From: Candidatus Ruminococcus equi
GTDB taxonomy: Bacteria > Bacillota > Clostridia > Oscillospirales > Acutalibacteraceae
Length of the DNA: 35,331 bases
Assembly (NCBI GenBank): GCA_018065465.1
Contig: JAGHTC010000004.1
Location: forward strand, 1-35,331
Direction: 5' to 3'
The translations under genes were made by a program, and so were the position numbers. Below are positions 24,520-31,143 of the stretch, in pieces. Within the stretch, counting starts at the first letter, position 1. Every line of letters begins with the position of its first letter. The notes under the pieces were generated by a model that saw only the letters and a list, made by a program, of their open reading frames with translations, did not search any database and was not told the origin of the DNA.

Positions 24520-26196
24520 TTACATTTCTTTTAGCAGTTCTGTTGTTCTTCTGTACATACGCTTTTCGGTTCGGTATGTAACAAACGCACAGAGGGCAAC
24601 AAGCAATACGCAGAAAACGATAATCAAAACAGCCGACATATTAAGCACGAAAAACGCCAGCAATCCGATTATTGCGCCACATATTACTGTTCCTATAAGA
24701 GCAATACCGACATACACACCGGTAAGCACACCGCCTTTTGTGATTTCGGTTTCGTTTTCCCAACTGATATTTGCTCTCTTTACGGAAGAAATAATCGAAA
24801 AATCGGTGCAAATTATCAGCAAGAGGAAATTCAGTACCGTACCGAAAATTATCGACAACCAAGACACGCAGCCCAAAATACACATAACAGTCAAAATGAT
24901 GAATGTATAAACTGTGCTTGTGATAAACACAACAGACAAAGAGGCATTTCGTTTTGCCTTTATCTGGTCTTTGTACGACATCGGCAGGTTCTTCATATAT
25001 ACAAATGATTTGCCCTCACGGGAAATTGATGAAAAGGCAATGATGTTGATACCCGAAACGAAAAACGCCGAAAACATTGCAACAACAAAAGGCACAATCA
25101 TACTGTACAGAAGATGCACGGGAGAATCGGTATTCCTCATCGCATCAATAAATGAATTGTCGGCAGAAACTCCGTTTTGTAAAATCATCGGCAAGAACAT
25201 CAGCACCGGCCACAAAAACGGAATAACAAAACCGTTAATCAAATAGGCGGGTGTACGCCTTACCATTATCAAATCTTTCTTTGCATAACTCTTTACTGCC
25301 GAATTTCTTTTTGATACAGACTGCACATCGCTGTCGGAAAGTTTCTTTGCACTTGATGATGTAGCAACTATCGACAAAGCACTTTTCAGGTATAAAAACT
25401 TTGCTACTATGTAATACAGTAAAAAAGAAGCGCTGGAAATCAGTATGGCAATAAGAAGGGACAAAACATCGAAGTTCTCTGAGAATTTTATCAAAAACGG
25501 AATAACGGGTATAATTGAAACAACTTTCATTATTGCGTTTATAATTGTTTCAAGTGAGTTTTTCAGTTCGTCGGTTGAAGTTGAATTGAGAAACATTACA
25601 AGTATCATAAAAGCAAATGATATGCCCATACCGATAAAGGTAATCAAATCCTTGTTGCGTGCAAAACGGAAAATCGAAAAGAAAATGATAATCAAAGTTC
25701 CGGCAATACCGAGCGAAAACAACGGCACAATAACAAACGCAATAAGTGATGTAAGATAAAAACTAATCGGTGCATTTGACGCTATACCGTAGCCGACACA
25801 AAAAGGTACGATAATAAAGCCTGCAACGATATACAAAAAGCCGGCTGTGTTGATAAACTTTACCGTTGCAAGTTGTGACGATGAAAACGGCATTGTTGTA
25901 AGCACAGATAAATCCGACGACATAAAAAGTCGGTTTACAAAGCGTATCAGCGACCACATAAAAACCGTAGTACCCGCAAGAAAGTAAACGAAAGAGCACA
26001 CAAGACTTCTACTAAATTCAAAACCAAAAGGTGCAGACGCGAAATACTTTCCGAGAAGATACATTCCCAAAATCAAAGCGATTGCAAGAGTTATCAAAAC
26101 AGGAAGTTGCGCATCGCCGTTTTGATTGTTGTTGCCGGCGTTGTCGCCTTTCTCGCATTTTCGCAAAACCTTAGTGAGTAATAAAATCTTATTCAT
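24520..26196 (-). CDS. ABC transporter permease (ABC-2-like, ~12 helices)
   Basis: 558 residues from the ATG at 26196; the upstream ATG used in the track lies nearer the ATPase stop and lacks spacing. A short hydrophilic head (KCEKGDNAGNNNQNGDAQ) is followed by two sets of hydrophobic helices (~30-300 and ~330-540) split by a charged Ser/Lys-rich loop (SSSAKKLSDSDVQSVSKRN). This is the layout of large fused ABC-2-type exporter permeases of Firmicutes. It overlaps the ATPase gene by eight bases, and the phosphatase gene follows after 16 bases. Substrate cannot be read from sequence; export is more likely than import as there is no binding protein. Confidence 0.85.
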   Translation of the reverse strand: MNKILLLTKVLRKCEKGDNAGNNNQNGDAQLPVLITLAIALILGMYLLGKYFASAPFGFEFSRSLVCSFVYFLAGTTVFMWSLIRFVNRLFMSSDLSVLTTMPFSSSQLATVKFINTAGFLYIVAGFIIVPFCVGYGIASNAPISFYLTSLIAFVIVPLFSLGIAGTLIIIFFSIFRFARNKDLITFIGMGISFAFMILVMFLNSTSTDELKNSLETIINAIMKVVSIIPVIPFLIKFSENFDVLSLLIAILISSASFLLYYIVAKFLYLKSALSIVATSSSAKKLSDSDVQSVSKRNSAVKSYAKKDLIMVRRTPAYLINGFVIPFLWPVLMFLPMILQNGVSADNSFIDAMRNTDSPVHLLYSMIVPFVVAMFSAFFVSGINIIAFSSISREGKSFVYMKNLPMSYKDQIKAKRNASLSVVFITSTVYTFIILTVMCILGCVSWLSIIFGTVLNFLLLIICTDFSIISSVKRANISWENETEITKGGVLTGVYVGIALIGTVICGAIIGLLAFFVLNMSAVLIIVFCVLLVALCAFVTYRTEKRMYRRTTELLKEM

Positions 26197-26917
26197 TGTT
26201 ATCACCCGTAATTTTCAGGAAGATGTTTTCCAGGTCTTCGCCGGGATATTGGTCTTTGAGTTCGGTAAGCGTTCCCGTAAACTGAATTACCCCGTGCTTT
26301 ATGATGATTATTCTGTCACAGAGTTTTTCGGCAACTTCGAGAACATGGGTAGAAAACAAAACGCTGTTTCCTTTGTCGCAATGTTCACGCATCATTTGCT
26401 TTAACTCAAAAGCAGACTGGGGGTCAAGTCCTAAAAGCGGCTCATCCAAAAGCCAGATTTTCGGGTTATGGATAAGACAGCCCAAAACCATCATTTTCTG
26501 TCGCATACCGTGTGAGTAGGACAGGATAGTATTGTTGAGTGCATCAAAGAGTCCGAAACGCTTTGAATAATTCTCGATAAAATCGGTTCTAGTCTTTGTA
26601 TCAACGCCATAGACATCTGCCATAAAATTCAAATATTCTATTCCCTTGAGCCTTAAAAAGTGGTCGGGAGAATCAGATACAAAACCAAACTGCATTTTTG
26701 CTTCAATCGGTTTTTTCATTATGTCAATACCGTTTAGCAAAATTTCGCCGTTGTCGGGTTTTAGAGAACCTGTTATCATACTCAGCGTGGTAGTTTTTCC
26801 TGCGCCGTTAGGTCCGATAAATCCCGTAATTGCTCCGTCGGGTGCTACCCACGAGGTATCATTTACGGCGATAAAGTTTTTTGAAAACTTTTTTGTCAGA
26901 TTTTTTACTTCAATCAT
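26189..26917 (-). CDS. ABC transporter ATP-binding protein
   Basis: 242 residues. Walker A is GPNGAGKTTTLS (~36-47), the signature is the LSYSHGMRQKM variant typical of ABC-2 exporters, Walker B is IWLLDEPLLGLDP, and the switch His lies in FSTHVLEVAEKLCD. It powers the membrane protein encoded immediately downstream with overlapping codons. GGTGATATAA precedes the ATG. It is first gene of a probable ABC-phosphatase transcript driven from the promoter at 26986-27014. Confidence 0.94.
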   Translation of the reverse strand: MIEVKNLTKKFSKNFIAVNDTSWVAPDGAITGFIGPNGAGKTTTLSMITGSLKPDNGEILLNGIDIMKKPIEAKMQFGFVSDSPDHFLRLKGIEYLNFMADVYGVDTKTRTDFIENYSKRFGLFDALNNTILSYSHGMRQKMMVLGCLIHNPKIWLLDEPLLGLDPQSAFELKQMMREHCDKGNSVLFSTHVLEVAEKLCDRIIIIKHGVIQFTGTLTELKDQYPGEDLENIFLKITGDNNE

Positions 26918-26985
26918 TTATATCACCTAATTTCTGTTTTAGAATAATAAATCCTATTACCCCAAAATAAATTTTCGCATTATAA

Positions 26986-27014
26986 AGTATACCACAACAA
27001 ATAGGAAAAATCAA
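26986..27014 (-). promoter_or_regulatory. Promoter of the ABC transporter operon
   Basis: On the minus strand TTGATT (27014-27009), a 17-base spacer and TATACT (26991-26986), about 70 bases before the ATPase start. A TATAAT a few bases further is an alternative -10. Confidence 0.65.
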
Positions 27015-27023
27015 CGAAAATCA

Positions 27024-27056
27024 CAAAAAGTGCAGAGTCAAAATCGACTCTGCACA
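27024..27056 (-). terminator. Terminator of the cotJ operon
   Basis: Ten-bp perfect stem GTGCAGAGTC/GACTCTGCAC (27030-27055) with a T-run on the minus strand, just past the cotJC stop. Confidence 0.85.
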
Positions 27057-27077
27057 TAAAGAAAATTTTTCATATTT

Positions 27078-27707
27078 TCAGAGTTTTCTGTTCCTTGCTT
27101 TTTTAAAGCACGCCTTGTCAAATGACGGGTTGAAAGCGTAGAAATTCTTTGAATCAAGTTTGTCGGTTAAAAGTCTGAGATTCTCGCCGAAACGCTGGTA
27201 GTGAACTACTTCTCTTTCTCGCAAAAATCTTATCGGGTCGAGTACATCGGGGTCGTCACAGAACCTTATAATATTATCATAGGTCGTTCGAGCCTTTTGC
27301 TCTGCAGCAAGGTCTTCATGGAGGTCGGTTATCGGGTCGCCTTTCGACTCAATATAGGCTGCTGTAAACGGCACTCCCGCAGCGGATGACGGATAAATTC
27401 CCGCTGTGTGGTCTACAAAATACTGGTCAAAGCCCGCTTCTTTTATCTGCTTTTCATTCAGGTCCTTTGTCAGTTGATAAACGATTGCACCTATCATTTC
27501 AAGGTGCCCGAGTTCTTCGGTGCCGATATCTGTAAGCGTTGCCTTGAGTTCAGGCAACGGCATTGAAAATCGCTGGGATAAATAGCGAAGCGAAGCACCC
27601 AGCTCGCCGTCAGGTCCGCCGTACTGGCTGATTATCAACTTTGCAAGTGCGGGGTTAGTTATCTTTATCTTTACCGGATATTGAAGTTGTTTTTCGTATA
27701 CAAACAT
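27078..27707 (-). CDS. cotJC: Spore coat protein CotJC (manganese catalase family)
   Basis: 209-residue ferritin-like protein of the Mn-catalase/CotJC family. It begins MFVYEKQLQYPVKI and shows the expected di-metal ligands: GPDGELGASLRY (Glu ~35), TEELGHLEM (Glu/His ~65-68), HEDLAAEQKARTTYD and REREVVHYQRF. Family members are spore coat components with a possible peroxide-removing role. Its start abuts the cotJB stop. The tail ends in a basic KKARNRKL. Completes the cotJABC set on the minus strand and supports a spore-forming host. Confidence 0.95.
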   Translation of the reverse strand: MFVYEKQLQYPVKIKITNPALAKLIISQYGGPDGELGASLRYLSQRFSMPLPELKATLTDIGTEELGHLEMIGAIVYQLTKDLNEKQIKEAGFDQYFVDHTAGIYPSSAAGVPFTAAYIESKGDPITDLHEDLAAEQKARTTYDNIIRFCDDPDVLDPIRFLREREVVHYQRFGENLRLLTDKLDSKNFYAFNPSFDKACFKKARNRKL

Positions 27708-27961
27708 TATTTTTCATCCTCCGTATCCCAAGGCCACGGGTTCTTCACCCAAAGCCATGTGTTATTGTTTTCATCAGATTTTTTCAGAGGACCGAATTTT
27801 GTTTCGTATTCCCTGACAAGAGGGGTTACTGTTTTCTTATATTCATTCAACTTGTTGAGCATGCTTTTGTCATCGGGATGAGTATCCAAAAAAAGTTGAA
27901 TGTCAATTATAGCAAACTTATAGGTTGATATTTTTTTCAGCAGGATTTCTCGCTCGGTCAT
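27707..27961 (-). CDS. cotJB: Spore coat protein CotJB
   Basis: 84 residues with the family pattern: a helical N-terminus (REILLKKISTYKFAIIDIQL), FLDTHPDDKSMLNKLNEY, LVREYETKFGPL, and a Trp-rich C-terminal WLWVKNPWPWD. It overlaps cotJA by four bases and meets cotJC at one base. Role: small coat protein needed with CotJA/CotJC; biochemical function unknown. Confidence 0.93.
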   Translation of the reverse strand: MTEREILLKKISTYKFAIIDIQLFLDTHPDDKSMLNKLNEYKKTVTPLVREYETKFGPLKKSDENNNTWLWVKNPWPWDTEDEK

Positions 27962-28155
27962 ACTGTATCACCATCACAATCTTTGCCGAAAAACGGTTTG
28001 TTCAAACTTTTGAACATTGTACCGTTTTCAAATCCCTGTATGGGATGATAGGTCGCAGGAGAATGTGACTGGAAAGGCACATAAGCCATACCGTCTACCG
28101 TATCTTTCGGAAGCGGTGAGATACCGTACTCCTGCATTACATCAGAATTTATCAA
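27958..28155 (-). CDS. cotJA: Spore coat-associated protein CotJA
   Basis: I start at TTG 28155 because AAAGGAG lies eight bases upstream. The track's 33-residue extension would place that site inside the gene and does not look like the family. The resulting 65-residue protein has CotJA features: PLPKDTVDGMAYVPFQS, a Tyr/Pro-rich middle and GFENGTMFKSLNKPFFGK. First gene of the cotJ operon, preceded by a perfect leader hairpin. Confidence 0.9.
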   Translation of the reverse strand: MINSDVMQEYGISPLPKDTVDGMAYVPFQSHSPATYHPIQGFENGTMFKSLNKPFFGKDCDGDTV

Positions 28156-28170
28156 GAAAATTACTCCTTT

Positions 28171-28190
28171 TTGTCGGTTCTTGCCGACAA
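28171..28190 (-). promoter_or_regulatory. Leader hairpin of cotJA
   Basis: Perfect 7-bp stem TTGTCGG/CCGACAA with a six-base loop, ending directly at the cotJA Shine-Dalgarno on the minus strand. It could stabilise the spore mRNA or modulate initiation. No T-run, so not a terminator. Confidence 0.5.
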
Positions 28191-28192
28191 TA

Positions 28193-28220
28193 CATAATAT
28201 GCTGAAAACTGCGCTTTGTT
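28193..28220 (-). promoter_or_regulatory. Possible sporulation promoter of cotJ
   Basis: On the minus strand CATATTATG resembles the CATA-type -10 of sigma-E/sigma-K, with AACA about 15 bases upstream resembling the sigma-K -35. The match is partial. CotJ operons elsewhere are mother-cell genes, which is why I looked. Confidence 0.3.
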
Positions 28221-28229
28221 CGATAAAAG

Positions 28230-28255
28230 AGTGCACTTTTGAAAAGTGTTGCACT
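28230..28255. promoter_or_regulatory. Nested inverted repeat upstream of the citG-like promoter
   Basis: A 26-base imperfect palindrome with the core CACTTTTGAAAAGTG (28234-28248) and outer arms AGTGC/GCACT, ending three bases before the -35 of the plus-strand promoter and lying between divergent genes. A plausible activator/repressor site. Confidence 0.45.
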
Positions 28256-28258
28256 TGC

Positions 28259-28286
28259 TTGACAATCCTTCGTTTTGTGATATTAT
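28259..28286 (+). promoter_or_regulatory. Promoter of the citG-like/MATE cassette
   Basis: TTGACA (28259-28264), a 16-base spacer and TATTAT (28281-28286). The short palindrome CGGTAACCG (28293-28301) lies on the expected start site and may be an operator. A GTGCC/GGCAC pairing (28304-28308, 28344-28348) could fold the leader over the ribosome binding region. Confidence 0.75.
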
Positions 28287-28352
28287 GAAAATCGGTAACC
28301 GTTGTGCCATATACATATAGGAATGTGAGATTAAAAGCGAGGCGGCACCATT

Positions 28353-29249
28353 ATGGAAGTAAGCTATAAAAATAACTGTAAAGTCAATATTAATGATGTG
28401 CGATTTGGTGCAGAACTTGCTACCAGATCTTTATTGTATGAAGTTTGCATAACTCCAAAACCCGGTTTGGTTGATTGTGCAAATAGCGGTATACATAATG
28501 ATATGGATATTTTCACATTTGTCAGCAGTTCATGTGCGCTTTTTTCTTGTTTTGAAGACTTTATAAAATGCGGAAGAAGCACTGCAACTTCTACTCCAAA
28601 AACAACAATGTCGAAATTGCGCAAGATTGGAATTAAGGCAGAAAAAAAGATGTTTAAAGCCACAAATGGTATAAACACACATAAAGGTGCAATTTTTTCT
28701 TTGGGCCTTGTTTGTGGTGCCTTAGGAAGACTTCCCAGAACGCAGTGGAATAATCCCAAGAAAATTTTAAATGAATGCAAAAAAATGACAAAAGGTATAG
28801 TTAAAGAGGAATTGGAGAATATTTCAAAAAGCCAAGCCACAATGACTAACGGAGAAAAACTATATAAAGAATATGGGATTACAGGGATTAGAGGTCAAGC
28901 AGAATCCGGTTTTCCAATAGTTATTTCTGTCGGTTTGCCAATTTTGCACGATGCATTAAAAAAAGGATATTCTTTAAACGAAGCAGGATATTCAGTATTG
29001 TTAAATTTTATTACAATATTAGATGATACTTGTATTGTTTCAAAACAAAATCATGCAATGAGAAAAAAACTAATAGCAGAAATTTCCGATGAATTAAAAA
29101 AAGCAGATGTGGTATCTGCAGATAAAGTCAATCAATTTAATGAAAAATTTATAGATAACAGTTTTTCCCCCGGAGGATGCGCAGATATGCTTGCGCTTAC
29201 TCTATTTTTATATTTTTTAGAAACAGAAAGTGGAAATCAATGTATTTAG
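28353..29249 (+). CDS. citG: CitG/MdcB-like triphosphoribosyl-dephospho-CoA synthase
   Basis: 298 residues with the CitG core: YEVCITPKPGLVDCANSG (~29-46), H-NDMD (~48-52) and GINTHKGAIFSLGLVCGALG (~106-125), ending with SFSPGGCADMLALTLFLY. Known family members transfer a triphosphoribosyl group from ATP to dephospho-CoA, releasing adenine, to make the prosthetic-group precursor of citrate or malonate lyase carrier proteins. No citC, D, E, F, X or mdc gene is present here. It is instead followed with a ten-base overlap by a MATE transporter, so its substrate may differ from classical CitG. Codon use is AT-rich compared with neighbours. Family membership is firm; the exact reaction is not. Confidence 0.85.
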   Translation: MEVSYKNNCKVNINDVRFGAELATRSLLYEVCITPKPGLVDCANSGIHNDMDIFTFVSSSCALFSCFEDFIKCGRSTATSTPKTTMSKLRKIGIKAEKKMFKATNGINTHKGAIFSLGLVCGALGRLPRTQWNNPKKILNECKKMTKGIVKEELENISKSQATMTNGEKLYKEYGITGIRGQAESGFPIVISVGLPILHDALKKGYSLNEAGYSVLLNFITILDDTCIVSKQNHAMRKKLIAEISDELKKADVVSADKVNQFNEKFIDNSFSPGGCADMLALTLFLYFLETESGNQCI

Positions 29250-31045
29250 GAATTTTGGCGAAAAATAAAAAGAATAAAGACATTTGGAAAGGCGTTATTT
29301 CCAATATATACAGCAGATTATTTATTGTGTTTTTAGCCAATGAATTTGCAATTGTTGTTGCCTCCTTCGTTGATGGTGTGTTAGTAGGAGAATTTTTAGG
29401 CGAAAACGCACTTGCTGCTCAATCTCTTGTGTCTCCTTTTTGGAACATAGCATCTCTATTTGCTTTTATAGTTGTAGGTTTTCGGATTCAATGTAGTGCT
29501 GCTTTTGGAAAAGGAAGCCTAAAAGAAGCAAAGAATCTGTTTTCACAAACTTTATTTGTTATGATAATTTTAGGCACAATATTCATGTTTGCTTCTTATA
29601 CATATTCTGATAAACTTACAGTATTAATGGGCGCAAAAGACAATCTGGGGAATATTCACCCCGAGGCTTCGGAGTATCTAAGAGGATTATCTTTTGCTAC
29701 TTTACCATATATGATAAATCCTTTACTAATCTCTTTACTTAGTTTAACAGGTGATGAAAAGCGAACAATTGTCGCAATAGCAATATGTGCTGTTTTGAAT
29801 ATTATTCTTGATATAGTTGCTTTAAGTTTGGATATGGGCATATTTGGTATCGGCTTAGCCTCTTCGGTTTCTTATTTTTGTGTTACACTTATTCTTTTAA
29901 CTCATTTTCTGTCAAAACATAAAATGATACCTTTAAGGTTGTCTATGGTTTCTAAAGAAATGATAGGCGTTGCTTCGGCGGGTATTAATTCTATAGTAAA
30001 AAAGATTTGCGCCGTAACTACATCACTGTTTTTAAATTATCTTATATTATTTTTTGGCTCTGTAGATGTAATGGCTGCTTTATCCATTAGATCACAATCC
30101 GGAATGTTGGCAGGATTTATTATAGCAGCATCCGGTGATTTGGTTTTATTGATTTCCGGAGCTTTTCACGGAGAAAAAAACAGCGAAGGATGCTATTCGG
30201 CACTTAAATATTCCTTAAAATTTATTTTAATATTATCTTCAATTGCATCTATAATAATGATTTTGCTTTCTCCTTTTTTGGTATATTTATTTTTGCCTGA
30301 ATCCAAGGGAGAGAGTGTTTATGAAGTTGCTTTACGGGCAGTTATTATATTAGGCATTAGCGTGCCGATTCACGCGATTGAAAACACATTATCAAAGTTT
30401 TATCAAAGCGGACCGAACAAGCGTATTCCGATGTTAAGCAATATTTTTTGTCAGTTTTTATTTTTCATAATATCTTTATTAACATTAGTATGGCTTTTCG
30501 GAGATATAGGATTGTGGTTTGCTTATATTGCTACAGATGTTTTTTCTATATTATTTATGATTTGTTATGCAATGCGTATAAACAAACGGCCTTTACGTTC
30601 ATTTAAAGACATAATGGCATTACCAAAGAGTTTTATAGTAGAGAAAGAAGATATAATAGAAGAAAAGATTGATAACATCGATCAACAGAAACAACTATTT
30701 GAACAAGTTAACGATTTTTGCAAACAACACAATTTTTCTAAAGAAAAAAGTGATTCAATTAACATTTGCATTAAAGAAGCAACAGAAAATTATTTCGAGC
30801 ACTCTCATAAACCCAAAAAGAAAGCTTTTCTGATTGTCAGAATAATCGCAGAAAAAAATAAGAATGTTACGATAACTTTAAAAGACAATGGTCGTTTGTT
30901 TGATCCTGTAGATTACCATAATCAACACTCTTCGGATAAATCATACGAAAATCATGGCATATATAAAATTATGAAGTATTCTTCAGATGTTAATTATGTA
31001 AATATCTATGGTATCAACAATTTGTTTATACATATAAATAAATAG
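29240..31045 (+). CDS. MATE-family transporter fused to an RsbW-like ATPase domain
   Basis: 601 residues from ATG 29240; the track start lies inside citG. Residues ~15-450 are a MATE/MatE-type exporter with about twelve helices, including FVDGVLVGEFLGENALAAQS (~43-62) and the second-half repeat after ~240. A charged linker (~455-490, EKEDIIEEKIDN) leads to a C-terminal HATPase_c domain of the RsbW/SpoIIAB type: N-box ICIKEATENYFEHSH (Glu ~513, Asn ~517), G1 LKDNGRLFDP (~547-556) and a G2-like ENHGIYKIMKY (~570-580). MATE exporters normally use ion gradients and carry no ATPase. The fused domain could sense ATP or phosphorylate a partner (inference). Same AT-rich style as citG; co-transcribed. 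Confidence 0.88.
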   Translation: MYLGILAKNKKNKDIWKGVISNIYSRLFIVFLANEFAIVVASFVDGVLVGEFLGENALAAQSLVSPFWNIASLFAFIVVGFRIQCSAAFGKGSLKEAKNLFSQTLFVMIILGTIFMFASYTYSDKLTVLMGAKDNLGNIHPEASEYLRGLSFATLPYMINPLLISLLSLTGDEKRTIVAIAICAVLNIILDIVALSLDMGIFGIGLASSVSYFCVTLILLTHFLSKHKMIPLRLSMVSKEMIGVASAGINSIVKKICAVTTSLFLNYLILFFGSVDVMAALSIRSQSGMLAGFIIAASGDLVLLISGAFHGEKNSEGCYSALKYSLKFILILSSIASIIMILLSPFLVYLFLPESKGESVYEVALRAVIILGISVPIHAIENTLSKFYQSGPNKRIPMLSNIFCQFLFFIISLLTLVWLFGDIGLWFAYIATDVFSILFMICYAMRINKRPLRSFKDIMALPKSFIVEKEDIIEEKIDNIDQQKQLFEQVNDFCKQHNFSKEKSDSINICIKEATENYFEHSHKPKKKAFLIVRIIAEKNKNVTITLKDNGRLFDPVDYHNQHSSDKSYENHGIYKIMKYSSDVNYVNIYGINNLFIHINK

Positions 31046-31078
31046 TGTCAATAAGGATAGTTTAGGTTGATAGAATAG

Positions 31079-31116
31079 CAAAATGCTGAGACGATTTCTC
31101 GCCTCAGCATTTTTAG
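31079..31116. terminator. Bidirectional terminator between the MATE fusion and the pullulanase
   Basis: AAAATGCTGAG/CTCAGCATTTTT stem with an inner CGA/TCG extension. A/T-runs on both sides serve the convergent genes. Confidence 0.88.
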
Positions 31117-31143
31117 TTATTAGTATTTAGTTTTCAGAAACCG

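Noticed and set aside
28171-28190. Terminator facing the plus strand
   Set aside because: No T-run follows on either side and no plus-strand gene lies upstream.
28353-29249. Part of a citrate lyase operon
   Set aside because: No citC, citD, citE, citF or citX homologue in the window; the partner gene is a MATE transporter.
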